Shown here in pieces: positions 43,028 to 51,535 of a stretch of 64,000 bases of DNA. The notes beneath the pieces are model-generated. The model did not search any database and was not told the origin of the DNA. It worked only from the letters and a program-made list of their open reading frames with translations. How positions within the stretch are numbered: position 1 is the first letter of the stretch; each line of letters begins with the position of its first letter. Source of the DNA: Chloroflexi bacterium CFX6 (GTDB taxonomy: Bacteria; Chloroflexota; Anaerolineae; Anaerolineales; Villigracilaceae); assembly GCA_030263595.1 (NCBI GenBank), contig SZPG01000010.1, positions 28,683 through 92,682 on the forward strand, in the 5' to 3' direction. The translations under genes and the position numbers were made by a program.

Positions 43028-44978
43028 CGAGACCATTCCGTTGGAAAAATTCTTCATCGAGACAGAGGCGGCAGTGCAAAAACCCGATAACAAATGGGGC
43101 GACGACCTGCACTACCGCGCCCTCTTCGAACAAACCGGGGAATGCGTGTTCATCATCGGGCTGGACCTGCGCTACATCGCCGCAAACCAACAGGCGTTGA
43201 GTCTGTTGGGATACGAAGAGGACGAATTGATCGGCATGCCGGTCGGCGACATCATGTCCCTCGACGACGAACTGGGACACGTCGCCTTCAACGACGAAAA
43301 TTCCCGCCTGTACGAACGCATCCTCAAACGAAAGGACGGCGCGACGCTCCCCGTCGAGATCAGCGCCTCCATCGTCTACAACGAGAGGAACGAACCCGCC
43401 TACATCCAAAGCATCGCGCGGGACATCTCCGAACGGAAACAAGCCGAACAGGCGCTCAAACGACATTCACTCATCCTCTCGGCGATCAGCGACGCGACCG
43501 TGCGCCTGCTCCGCACCTCGAACATCGAGACCAAGATTCCCGAAGTGCTCGAATCGCTGGGGCGGGTGATCGGCGTTTCATGCTGCGCCATCTTCGAGGT
43601 CAACACCTTCTCCGCCAAACCCGACGTAAACATCCAATATCAATGGAAGCAACAGGACGCCTCCGATTTCGACCTGCCCGCCGCGATCGCCCCGTTCCTG
43701 CCCTCCATTCTCGATACGTCGGGCGGCTTCTTTTCGAACTCCGCCGATGCGGACGGAGCGAGGCGCGCCTCCGCGCCGTCCTTCGCCATCGTTCCCATCC
43801 AGGGGACGCTGGGTTCGTGGGGATTCCTGGGATTGTTCGATCAAAAGGAAAGCCTCTCGTGGATCCAATCGGAGCGCGACGCGATCCAGACCGCGGCAAA
43901 CCTGCTCGGCTCCGCGTTGCAGCGCAACCGCTACGAGGAGACCATCCGCCTGAGCGAAATGCGGAACCGCATCATCCTCAACACCATCCCCGACCTGCTC
44001 ATCCGCATTGACATCGAAGGGAACATCCTGGATTACAGCGCGCATCCCGATCACCCGCTCTACCTCCATCGCGACATGATCTCCGGCAAAAAACTGTCCG
44101 CCATCTGGCCCCAGGACATCGTGAAGAAGATCGTCGGGAGCGCGAACGCGGACGGTTTCGAAAAATCGCACTGGCTGGAGGGATTCCGCCTTCCAAACAG
44201 CAACGTCGTATACGAATCCCGCCTGCACCCGATCAGCGCCAGGGAAGCCCTGATCCTGATCCGCGACGTGACCGAACAGGAGAAATTGAACGAACTCAAA
44301 TCCGACTTCATCAACCGCGCCTCGCACGAACTGCGCACCCCGTTGACCTCCGCGATCCTGATGATCGAACTGATCCAGGGCGGCGGTACGCCCGATGAAT
44401 TGCAGGAATACTGGCAGATCCTGACCAGCGAACTGAACCGCCAGAAGATCCTGATAGACCGCCTGTTGATCGCGGGACGCCTCGAAAGCGGCATGATGAA
44501 ACTCGAACGCGAGCCGCTGGACCTGATCCCCGTGCTGGAGGAGTCGATTCGGGCGGTGAAGCCGATTGCAGGCAAGAAAAAGGTCTCCCTGCAACTCAAC
44601 GCGCCGGAGGAGAATATCTACATCCTCGGGGATAAAAGCGGATTGCAGCAAGTCTTCATCAACCTCGTCAACAACGCCGCCAAGTTTTCGCCGGAAGGCG
44701 CGGCGGTCGAAATTGACGTGACGCAAACGGAGAGCGACGTATCGGTCGTCGTTTCGGACCATGGCTTGGGCATCCCTCCCAAGGCGATCCCGCACTTGTT
44801 CGAGCGTTTCTATCGCGCCAAAAATGTCACCATCGCCGAGATCCCCGGCAGCGGCATCGGGCTGTACATCGTCAAATCCATCGTGGAGGAACTGGGGGGA
44901 AGCATCACCGTGGAAAGCGTTCTCGGTCAGGGGACCAAATTCATCGTGAGTCTGAAGCACAGTTCGTCGTCGTATTGA
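43020..44978 (+). CDS. PAS/GAF sensor histidine kinase
   Basis: A 652-residue cytoplasmic sensor kinase. A PAS domain (about 30-145, ALFEQTGECVFIIGLDLRY) is followed by a GAF-like domain (about 150-310) and a second PAS-like stretch (about 315-425, RNRIILNTIPDLLIRIDI). HisKA follows (FINRASHELRTPLTS, His near 430), then HATPase (NLVNNAAKFSP, VSDHGLGIP, GSGIGLYI). No membrane helices are seen. With the FHA protein and the receiver-kinase it forms a three-gene phosphorelay unit lacking an output DNA-binding protein. Confidence 0.93.
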   Translation: MADETIPLEKFFIETEAAVQKPDNKWGDDLHYRALFEQTGECVFIIGLDLRYIAANQQALSLLGYEEDELIGMPVGDIMSLDDELGHVAFNDENSRLYERILKRKDGATLPVEISASIVYNERNEPAYIQSIARDISERKQAEQALKRHSLILSAISDATVRLLRTSNIETKIPEVLESLGRVIGVSCCAIFEVNTFSAKPDVNIQYQWKQQDASDFDLPAAIAPFLPSILDTSGGFFSNSADADGARRASAPSFAIVPIQGTLGSWGFLGLFDQKESLSWIQSERDAIQTAANLLGSALQRNRYEETIRLSEMRNRIILNTIPDLLIRIDIEGNILDYSAHPDHPLYLHRDMISGKKLSAIWPQDIVKKIVGSANADGFEKSHWLEGFRLPNSNVVYESRLHPISAREALILIRDVTEQEKLNELKSDFINRASHELRTPLTSAILMIELIQGGGTPDELQEYWQILTSELNRQKILIDRLLIAGRLESGMMKLEREPLDLIPVLEESIRAVKPIAGKKKVSLQLNAPEENIYILGDKSGLQQVFINLVNNAAKFSPEGAAVEIDVTQTESDVSVVVSDHGLGIPPKAIPHLFERFYRAKNVTIAEIPGSGIGLYIVKSIVEELGGSITVESVLGQGTKFIVSLKHSSSSY

Positions 44979-45009
44979 TCGCGGCAGTCTTCGGAATTGA
45001 ATATAAAAT

Positions 45010-45042
45010 CGAGAGTCGGATGACGAATTCATCCGACTCTCG
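45010..45042. terminator. Bidirectional hairpin terminator after the PAS kinase
   Basis: A perfect 14-bp stem, CGAGAGTCGGATGA / TCATCCGACTCTCG, has a five-base loop. It lies between the converging PAS-kinase gene and the cDPG-synthetase-like gene. No strong T-run follows on either side. Confidence 0.7.
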
Positions 45043-45045
45043 ATT

Positions 45046-45102
45046 ACCTGCCTCCTTGTCTACCTGTGTACCTGTTACCTGTCTTCCGTGTACCTGCCTA
45101 CT
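45046..45102. repeat. D-family dispersed repeat, copy 2
   Basis: This stretch is rich in TACCTG/TGTACCTG steps, for example TTGTCTACCTGTGTACCTG. It is similar to 9791-9846 and 56621-56676. It runs up to and slightly into the 3' end of the following minus-strand gene. Confidence 0.55.
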
Positions 45103-46420
45103 TCTTTGCCCCAAACTTCTTCATCAAAATATCCTTCAGCGTGGGTTGACCGATCTCCTGCAATTCGTAGCGCACGCGTTGATAGGGCTTGTTCATCCTG
45201 ACCACGCGTGAGAGGTCAATCGGCGTGCCGATGACGACCATGTCCACGTCCGCCTTGTTGATCGTCTCCTCGAGTTCCCTGGTCTGCTTTTCGCCGTATC
45301 CCATGGCGGGCAGGATCGCTCCCGTTGAGGGATACTTTGCATAAGTCGCTGCAATCGAACCGACCGCGAAGGGGCGCGGGTCAACGATCTCTTTTGCGCC
45401 AAAGCGGCGCGCCGCCACGTAACCCGCGCCATAAGCCATCTCGCCGTGAGTTAGTGTGGGACCATCTTCGATCACGAGCACGCGCTTGCCGCGAATGGCA
45501 TCCGGGTCATCCACGAAGAGCGGGGAGGCGGCTTCGACCTGGATCGCATTCGGGTTCAATTTGCGAAGCGACTCGCGCAGTTTGATCACGTTCTCCGCGT
45601 CGGCGGTGTCCACCTTGTTGATGACGAACACGTCCGCCATGCGCGCGTTGACCTCGCCGGGGTGATACGTTGACTCGTGCCCGGGGCGATGCGGATCAGC
45701 GACCACGATTTGCAGATCGGAGACGTAGAACGAAAAATCGTTGTTGCCGCCGTCCCACAACACAATGTCCACTTCCTGCTCCGCCTGCCGCACGATCTTC
45801 TCGTAATCCACGCCCGCGTAGACGATCACGCCGTTGTCAATGTGCGGTTCGTATTCCTCGCGCTCCTCGATGGTGCATTCCTGCTCGTCGAGGTCGTCGT
45901 AATCCGCGAAGCGCTGAACCTCCTGGCGGATCAGATTTCCGTACGGCATCGGATGACGGATCGCCGCGACCTTGTATCCCATCTCGCGCAGGATGAGGGA
46001 AACCCGCCTCGTCGTCTGGCTTTTGCCTGATCCCGTCCGAACGGCGCAGACCGACACGACCGGCTTTGTGGATTTGACCTGCGTGTACTTCGTCCCCATC
46101 AAACGGAAGTCCGCGCCCGCCGCGTTGACGATGCTCGCCTTGTGCATGATGTATTCGTGCGGCACGTCGCTGTAGGCAAAGACGACCTGCTCCACGCCGT
46201 GCTTCCTGATGAGATCAACCAGTTCCTCCTCCGCGCGGATGGGGATTCCGCTCGGGTACAAATCGCCAGCCAGTTCGGCCGGGTAGAGGCGTCCTTCGAT
46301 GTCCGGGATCTGGGTCGCGGTGAACGCGACGACTTCGTAGTCCCTATTGCCGCGGAAGAACGTGTTGAAGTTATGAAAGTCACGTCCCGCCGCGCCCATG
46401 ATGAGGGTTTTGATCGGCAT
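45098..46420 (-). CDS. Cyclic 2,3-diphosphoglycerate synthetase-like GTPase (COG2403-type)
   Basis: A 440-residue P-loop protein. An N-terminal Rossmann-like segment (1-125) starts KTLIMGAAGRDFHNFN. A nucleotide-binding domain follows, with P-loop AVRTGSGKSQTTRR, then DIVLWDGGNNDFSF (Walker B-like) and FVINKVDTA (NKxD). This is the layout of archaeal cyclic 2,3-diphosphoglycerate synthetase and its bacterial relatives, whose role in bacteria is unsettled. GGAGACAAAC precedes the ATG. It is probably monocistronic. Confidence 0.85.
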   Translation of the reverse strand: MPIKTLIMGAAGRDFHNFNTFFRGNRDYEVVAFTATQIPDIEGRLYPAELAGDLYPSGIPIRAEEELVDLIRKHGVEQVVFAYSDVPHEYIMHKASIVNAAGADFRLMGTKYTQVKSTKPVVSVCAVRTGSGKSQTTRRVSLILREMGYKVAAIRHPMPYGNLIRQEVQRFADYDDLDEQECTIEEREEYEPHIDNGVIVYAGVDYEKIVRQAEQEVDIVLWDGGNNDFSFYVSDLQIVVADPHRPGHESTYHPGEVNARMADVFVINKVDTADAENVIKLRESLRKLNPNAIQVEAASPLFVDDPDAIRGKRVLVIEDGPTLTHGEMAYGAGYVAARRFGAKEIVDPRPFAVGSIAATYAKYPSTGAILPAMGYGEKQTRELEETINKADVDMVVIGTPIDLSRVVRMNKPYQRVRYELQEIGQPTLKDILMKKFGAKK

Positions 46421-46449
46421 ATACGTTTGTCTCCTTGATTTTTTTATCT

Positions 46450-46547
46450 GTCATTGCGAGCGGCGCATTTTCGCGAAGCAATCCCCTCGCGGTAGAGGAG
46501 ATTGCTTCGGATTTCGATGCTGTCGCATCTCGATCCTCGCAATGACA
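46450..46547. repeat. A-family dispersed inverted repeat, copy 4
   Basis: The element starts GTCATTGCGAGCGGCGC and ends CCTCGCAATGACA, with GAAGCAATCCCCTC and GAGATTGCTTCGG inside. It fills the gap between argS and the GTPase gene. Confidence 0.8.
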
Positions 46548-46555
46548 TATGATTT

Positions 46556-48382
46556 CTACATTACGTCCGGCGCCTGAATATCGAGCAGGTGCAGGGAGTT
46601 GGCAATCGTCTGCTTTGCCGCGGCGACCAGCCGCAGGCGCGCGTTGCGAATGTATTCATTTTCACTCTGCAACACCGGCACGGCATGATAGAACGAATGG
46701 AACGCGGTCGCCAGGTCGTAGGCGAATTGCGCCATCACCAGCGGACGATATTCGTTCGCCGCCTGCTGCACTTTCGCCGGGAATTGCGAGAGCAGGTCAA
46801 TGAGTTCTATCTCGTGCTTGGTCAATTCATATTGGAAAGTGGAAAGTGGAAAGTGACTTTCTACTTTTCCACTTTCCACCCCTCCCTTCTTCAAAATGCT
46901 GTTCGCCCTCACGTGCGCGTTCTGAATGTACGGACCCGTGCGCCCGTCGAACGACAACGCTTCGTCCATGTCGAAGACGATGTCCTTGTTGTTGTCCACC
47001 GCCAGCATGGAATACGCCAGCGCGCCCAGACCGATCTCTTTGGCGATTCCCTTGCGCTTGTTTTCGGGGATATTGCCACTGCGTTCCGATTCCACCGCCA
47101 GCACGCGTTTGATCGCCTCGTCGTACACATCCTTGAACAACACCACGCGCCCGCGCCGCGCCGACATGGCTCCCTCGGGCAGGCTCACGAAGCCATAACC
47201 GAGGTGGTGACACTTCTCTGCCTGCGGGAAGCCCCACAACCTCAAGATGGCGAACGCCTGCTGCAAGTGCAGGGACTGGCGCACGTCCACCACGTAGATC
47301 GAGCGGTCAACGTGATACTTCTCGAACTTCTCTTTTGCCAGCGCGAGGTCCTTCGTCAAATACAGCGTTGTGCCGTCCGAGCGCAGGATGACGTTGGTGC
47401 GATATTTTTCCTTCTTGAGTCCAAGTTTCTCGTCAATCTTCACGATCACCGCGCCGCCCTGTGGACGTTCATCGTCGGCGATGCCCTTGGCGATCAACTC
47501 CTCCACGATGGCTTTCGAGGGTTTGTCCACTTCGCTTTCGAAGAACCACACGTCCATCTCCACGTCCATCATGCGCAGTATGTCGCGCAGTTCCTCCAGG
47601 CTCCATTCGCGCGTGGTCCTCCATAATTCCATCACGTACGGGTCGCCCGCGTCCCACTTGCGATACATTTCACGGCGTTCGGATTCATAAGCCTCGCGGC
47701 GCGCGGTCTCTTCCGGTGTCTCGTTTTCCTTCTTCTCGAGCAATTGGGTCGCCTCCACGTACAACTTCAACAACCATTGCCCGCGTTCGTGGACGCCCTC
47801 GGGCTCCTGCCCCTTGTAGAACTTGTCGTAGATCCACATCACGGTGACGACGCCGAGTCCCAGGTCGCCGGGGTAGGAGGCGCGAATCGTCTCGAATCCG
47901 GCAAACTCCACCAGTCGCGCCAGCGACTCGCCCAACACCGTGTTGCGATAATGCCCGATGTGGAACGAATGATGCGTGTTCGGCTGGGCGTATTCGACCA
48001 TGACCCGTTCGTTCTTCGGCTCGCCTCGCCCGAAGTCCGCGCCTTTGGCAAGCGCCTCGTCAACGACCCGGTGGGCGTATTCGGATGTCGTGAAGTAAAG
48101 ATTGAGATAACCCTTTACCGCCTCAACGCGGCTGATTCCCTCCACGCTTCCGATCTCCGCCCGAACCTGCTCGGCGATCTCCTGAGCCCGTTGCGGCACC
48201 GGGACCTTGTTCCCCTTGCCGGCGCGCGCCTCGTTCGCGGCGGTCTGAAAAAACGACGTGGAGATGCCCCATTCGCCCGCGAACGGGATGGGCTGCCACT
48301 TCAGTTCGGCGAGCGCGAGGTCGTTCGCCGCGCAATATGCCTTGATCTTTTCTTCGACAAGTTGTTCTTCTTTTTCGAACAT
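46556..48382 (-). CDS. argS: Arginyl-tRNA synthetase
   Basis: A 608-residue class I synthetase. The N-terminal Add-1 domain spans about 1-110. The HIGH motif is HIGH at 141-144 in SFHIGHYRN, and the KMSKS-equivalent is GAMSARRGRVV. The anticodon-binding DALR domain spans about 490-608, ending ANSLHLLDIQAPDVM. The start of the DALR domain carries a repeat-derived insertion (46834-46877, about residues 502-516) rich in Ser, Phe and Val. TATAAT lies 9 bases before the ATG with no Shine-Dalgarno, so the mRNA is probably leaderless. Confidence 0.95.
   Translation of the reverse strand: MFEKEEQLVEEKIKAYCAANDLALAELKWQPIPFAGEWGISTSFFQTAANEARAGKGNKVPVPQRAQEIAEQVRAEIGSVEGISRVEAVKGYLNLYFTTSEYAHRVVDEALAKGADFGRGEPKNERVMVEYAQPNTHHSFHIGHYRNTVLGESLARLVEFAGFETIRASYPGDLGLGVVTVMWIYDKFYKGQEPEGVHERGQWLLKLYVEATQLLEKKENETPEETARREAYESERREMYRKWDAGDPYVMELWRTTREWSLEELRDILRMMDVEMDVWFFESEVDKPSKAIVEELIAKGIADDERPQGGAVIVKIDEKLGLKKEKYRTNVILRSDGTTLYLTKDLALAKEKFEKYHVDRSIYVVDVRQSLHLQQAFAILRLWGFPQAEKCHHLGYGFVSLPEGAMSARRGRVVLFKDVYDEAIKRVLAVESERSGNIPENKRKGIAKEIGLGALAYSMLAVDNNKDIVFDMDEALSFDGRTGPYIQNAHVRANSILKKGGVESGKVESHFPLSTFQYELTKHEIELIDLLSQFPAKVQQAANEYRPLVMAQFAYDLATAFHSFYHAVPVLQSENEYIRNARLRLVAAAKQTIANSLHLLDIQAPDVM
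46834..46877. repeat. Inverted repeat inserted in frame in argS
   Basis: GGAAAGTGGAAA (46834-46845) is exactly complementary to TTTCCACTTTCC (46866-46877). GGAAAGTGG steps repeat in between. The same GGAAAGTGGAAAG unit is found inside folC (55517-55546). The reading frame stays open through it. Confidence 0.75.
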
Positions 48383-48391
48383 GGCGGGGTG

Positions 48392-48397
48392 ATTATA
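48392..48397 (-). promoter_or_regulatory. TATAAT box 9 nt before the argS start codon
   Basis: On the minus strand, TATAAT ends 9 bases before the argS ATG. The spacer CACCCCGCC has no Shine-Dalgarno. Transcription from this box would start at about the ATG. Confidence 0.5.
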
Positions 48398-48433
48398 TCA
48401 TTCAGGGTCAAGGCGACTGTCATCTCGAAGAGG

Positions 48434-49750
48434 TCAACCGCTTGAGTTGCTTGAACGCCCGACCTGTCTCGAATTTGCCCTCCCGAAAAACTTCTGCATA
48501 TCCATCCTCAGCCACTCCGGGAAGGAAGCGACCAGAAGATACGCAAATCCCGGAACCATCAGCCAGTTGACGAATTCGTCGAAAACGAAGACGCGGTTGG
48601 CTGGGTCCTTCAGGGGAATGAACGGCAAATCAACGTTCAGCAGCAGATGCCAGCAGGATACGAGCGACGCGATCAACACGCCGACCGAAACGAAGCGGCG
48701 CGTCCCCTTTTCCCGCCAAATCCATTGTGAAAGTTGAGGGACGACCAGGACGAGGAACGCCAGACGGTAATCCCAGTTGTTGCCGAGCAGGAACGTGCCG
48801 AGGTAAATGGAAGCGCCCATGCGAAAGGCGGCGAGATTCCTTTCGTGAGAGCCGGTCAATGGATTCGGTTCACGCGCCGCCCAAATCCCGGCCAGCAGGA
48901 TCAGGACGAGGGCGACCGCTTCGAACAACCATCCCCACTGCGACGTCGAAAGCAAGCCCGGCAAGATCTCCTGGACATACCCTCCCAGCCTTGTCATGAA
49001 GACGAACGCGCCGTATGAAAGCCCATCCCCGCGCATGGTGGTGGTCCATGCCGCGCGCTGACTGTCCAGCGTCAGAAGGCTGTAAGCGACCATGAAGACC
49101 GCGCCCGCCGCGAGGAACAGGTAAAACCTTCGCCTCGATTCCTTCAACAGGACGGTGATCCCAAAGAACGGAAACATCTTCACCACCGCGCCGAACAGGA
49201 TCAAGCCAAAAGTCAGGTACGAGGAATAACCTGCCGCAAGGACGATCATGGCGCAAATGAAAAAGACGATCAGGTCGGCGTTGCCCCTCTCGTACAACAA
49301 CATGGAGGCTGGCGAAAACAGAACCAGCAGCATCAACAACGCGTCCGGTATCGTGATCTTTTGCGGGAATAAGACCGCGCCTGCAAAATACAGCACCAGC
49401 ATCGCCACGACGATCCAGATCGTATCGTCCTGTGTGATGTTCGTATAAAAGAACAACCGCCAAAAGAACGGATAGTTGAATATCCTGCCGTTCGGATCGC
49501 CCGGATTCGTTATGGTCGGCTCGAAACCGTTTCGAAACGACTCGGCGCTTCCCGGAATCAGGCGGAAGTCCTTGAAGGGCGGCATTTCGGTGGGAACGTT
49601 CCACAACTGCCACGTCCTCTCATACCCGTACGCGCTGAATAAAACGCCCAGCGTTGCCCACATCAAAACAATCCCCGCAACGAGCAGGGACTTGCCCTTA
49701 TTTTCGCGAATTGTACTTATCAATTTGTCACCTGTACCATGACTTGTCAA
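48434..49750 (-). CDS. Polytopic membrane protein, probable GT87/DUF2029-type mannosyltransferase-like
   Basis: A 438-residue protein with about 10-11 membrane helices. The early extramembrane loop contains NGRIFNYPFFWRLFF. LLYERGNADLIVFFICAM, the ERGN-type motif, and the later FLLGNNWDYRLAFLVL resemble lipid-linked glycosyltransferases of the GT87 (DUF2029) group. These use polyprenyl-phosphate sugars to build envelope glycans. Donor and acceptor are unknown. It starts at TTG 49750; a TTG at 49723 with AGGTG before it is an equal alternative. Confidence 0.75.
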   Translation of the reverse strand: MTSHGTGDKLISTIRENKGKSLLVAGIVLMWATLGVLFSAYGYERTWQLWNVPTEMPPFKDFRLIPGSAESFRNGFEPTITNPGDPNGRIFNYPFFWRLFFYTNITQDDTIWIVVAMLVLYFAGAVLFPQKITIPDALLMLLVLFSPASMLLYERGNADLIVFFICAMIVLAAGYSSYLTFGLILFGAVVKMFPFFGITVLLKESRRRFYLFLAAGAVFMVAYSLLTLDSQRAAWTTTMRGDGLSYGAFVFMTRLGGYVQEILPGLLSTSQWGWLFEAVALVLILLAGIWAAREPNPLTGSHERNLAAFRMGASIYLGTFLLGNNWDYRLAFLVLVVPQLSQWIWREKGTRRFVSVGVLIASLVSCWHLLLNVDLPFIPLKDPANRVFVFDEFVNWLMVPGFAYLLVASFPEWLRMDMQKFFGRANSRQVGRSSNSSG

Positions 49751-50266
49751 AAATCTCAGTTCTAAAATCCTTCCATCCCTTCGGGGTTGACCTCTGCGTT
49801 ACGTGAATTAATACCGATGTTACGCAATGATACCCGTAACGCGAGACTGCGTAGCGTCTCGCTTTTCAAGCGTCTCCTGGGCAAGAGCGACATGAATGTC
49901 GCATTACAGTGACCGTTATGGTTTTTTGTGCGTAACGTGAGTCAATAACGGTAGAGCCCGGAATATTCAAGACAGCATGGGGGTCGCCGTAAGCTCCAGC
50001 CGCGAAGACTTCGGAAGGCTCAGTGCGGGTTTCTCGAATTGACGCGAAGAAAAAAAATCGAATTCGCGAAACTTGTACCGAGCCATGTCGAGGTATTCGC
50101 GGCAAGAAACTACCCAATTACCCTGATTACCTTACAGTCTTAAAAATGGGACGCGGACTGCGGAGCGCGCAGAAAACGCGGATGCAAGGCGCTTTTTCGG
50201 ACATTTCCTCAAAAAATCCGCGTCCATCCGCGTTAATCCGCGTCCCAATACCAAAGTGTAAGGTAA
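49751..50266. other. Repeat-filled intergenic region
   Basis: This 516-base gap has no credible gene. It holds a C-family repeat (49841-49902), a stretch of partial palindromes at 49960-50105, and a nested inverted repeat (50125-50268). Confidence 0.6.
49841..49902. repeat. C-family dispersed repeat, copy 3
   Basis: GCGAGAC...GTCTCGC forms a stem. It is followed by GCGACATGAATGTCGC, a second stem shared with the other two copies. Confidence 0.65.
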
Positions 50267-50268
50267 TC
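50125..50268. repeat. Nested inverted repeat next to the M24 peptidase gene
   Basis: The outer arms are GATTACCTTACA (50125-50136) and TGTAAGGTAATC (50257-50268), 12 bp and perfect. The inner arms are TGGGACGCGGA (50147-50157) and TCCGCGTCCCA (50237-50247), 11 bp and perfect. The interior has direct CCGCGTCCATCCGCG-type steps. The right outer arm overlaps the last 2 bases of the peptidase gene. Confidence 0.7.
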
Positions 50269-51373
50269 AACCAATTACCGTCATTTCCCTCGGCATATCG
50301 GACAGCACGTCCGCGCCGGTTTCGGCGATCACAACATTGTCCTCGATGCGCACGCCGTTTCGGCCGGGCAGGTAGATGCCCGGCTCCACCGTAAACGCCA
50401 TGCCGGGTTCGAGCAATTGCATATTGTCGCCGCGTATGTACGGTTCCTCGTGTCCCTCCATGCCGATGCCGTGACCCGTGCGATGCGTGAAATACTTCCC
50501 ATAACCCGATTTCTCGATCACCTCACGCGCGGCTTTGTCCACCTCCGCGCACGAAGCGCCGGGCTGTGCGGCGGCGCGTCCCGCCGCGTTCGCCTCCTGC
50601 ACGATCTTATGAATCTTCCGATATTCCCCGTCCACCTCGCCCACTGCAAACGTGCGCGTCAGGTCGGAGATGTAGCCGCCCCACGCGGCGCCCCAGTCAA
50701 TCACCAGCAGGTCGCCAGCCTGCAACTTCCGTTCGGTCGGCGAGGCGTGCGGATTTGCCGAGTTCGGTCCGCCGGAGACGATGGGACTGAACGGCATTTC
50801 GGAATCGGAGCCGTGCCTGAGCAATTGCATCACCAACTCGCTCGAAAGTTCCTTTTCGGTCATGCCGATCCTGATCAGTGGGATGGTCGCTTCGAGCGCG
50901 GACTGCGCGATCTTCACCGCCTCCCGCATCGCCTCGATCTCCGCCCGATCCTTTCTCAGCCGCAGGCCCGCCAGCACCCCGCTCGCATCGGGAAAATCCG
51001 CTTCGGGCGCGGCGGATTTGACGTAACGGAATTCCAGCAGGCGGAGCGCGCGCGGCTCGACCCCGATACGCTTCCCATCCAGACCGAGAGCCTGCGCCGC
51101 CCTCCGAAAAGCCGCCTCCCACTCTGACGGGTTCTCCGGGTACGCGAACACTTGAAGTTTATATGGCAGCGACGCGACCTTCTGCAATTCCAATTCGGGG
51201 AGGACGATGGCCGGGACCTGATCCTTCGCAAAGAACAACACCACCGGGCGTTCCATGAGGTGGAAGCGCAGCCCGGTCAAATACGTCAGCGTGGGACCGG
51301 GATTCAGGATAACCGAATCAAGTTCGGAGGTCCGAAGCGAAGCGTTGAGTTTGTCGAGGCGGGATTGAGTCAT
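50267..51373 (-). CDS. Xaa-Pro aminopeptidase/dipeptidase (M24 family)
   Basis: A 368-residue metallopeptidase. An N-terminal creatinase-like domain (about 1-130) precedes the pita-bread catalytic domain. The metal ligands are visible in VIDWGAAWGGYISDLTRTF (two Asp), HRTGHGIGMEGHEEPY (His), AFTVEPGIYLPG (Glu) and VRIEDNVVI (Glu). It removes N-terminal residues ahead of proline, or cleaves X-Pro dipeptides. No signal peptide is seen, so it is cytoplasmic. It is followed by the nested repeat at 50125-50268. Confidence 0.93.
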   Translation of the reverse strand: MTQSRLDKLNASLRTSELDSVILNPGPTLTYLTGLRFHLMERPVVLFFAKDQVPAIVLPELELQKVASLPYKLQVFAYPENPSEWEAAFRRAAQALGLDGKRIGVEPRALRLLEFRYVKSAAPEADFPDASGVLAGLRLRKDRAEIEAMREAVKIAQSALEATIPLIRIGMTEKELSSELVMQLLRHGSDSEMPFSPIVSGGPNSANPHASPTERKLQAGDLLVIDWGAAWGGYISDLTRTFAVGEVDGEYRKIHKIVQEANAAGRAAAQPGASCAEVDKAAREVIEKSGYGKYFTHRTGHGIGMEGHEEPYIRGDNMQLLEPGMAFTVEPGIYLPGRNGVRIEDNVVIAETGADVLSDMPREMTVIG

Positions 51374-51405
51374 GACGAGTCTCCATTGGTTCGTTCTGCA
51401 ACCCT

Positions 51406-51526
51406 GTCATTTCGAGTCTTGTACCGAGTACAGCGAAGGAACTGGCGGGAAATCTTTTTTCGACGCGGCGAGGATTTCTCCTCGCTGCTCCCTCGCTCCG
51501 CTCGGGACAAGGCTCGTCGAAACGAC
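51406..51526. repeat. B-family dispersed inverted repeat, copy 2
   Basis: The element starts GTCATTTCGAGTC, contains GAGGATTTCTCCTCGC, and ends GGCTCGTCGAAACGAC. It lies between the M24 peptidase and SDR genes. Confidence 0.7.
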
Positions 51527-51535
51527 AAGGTAATA

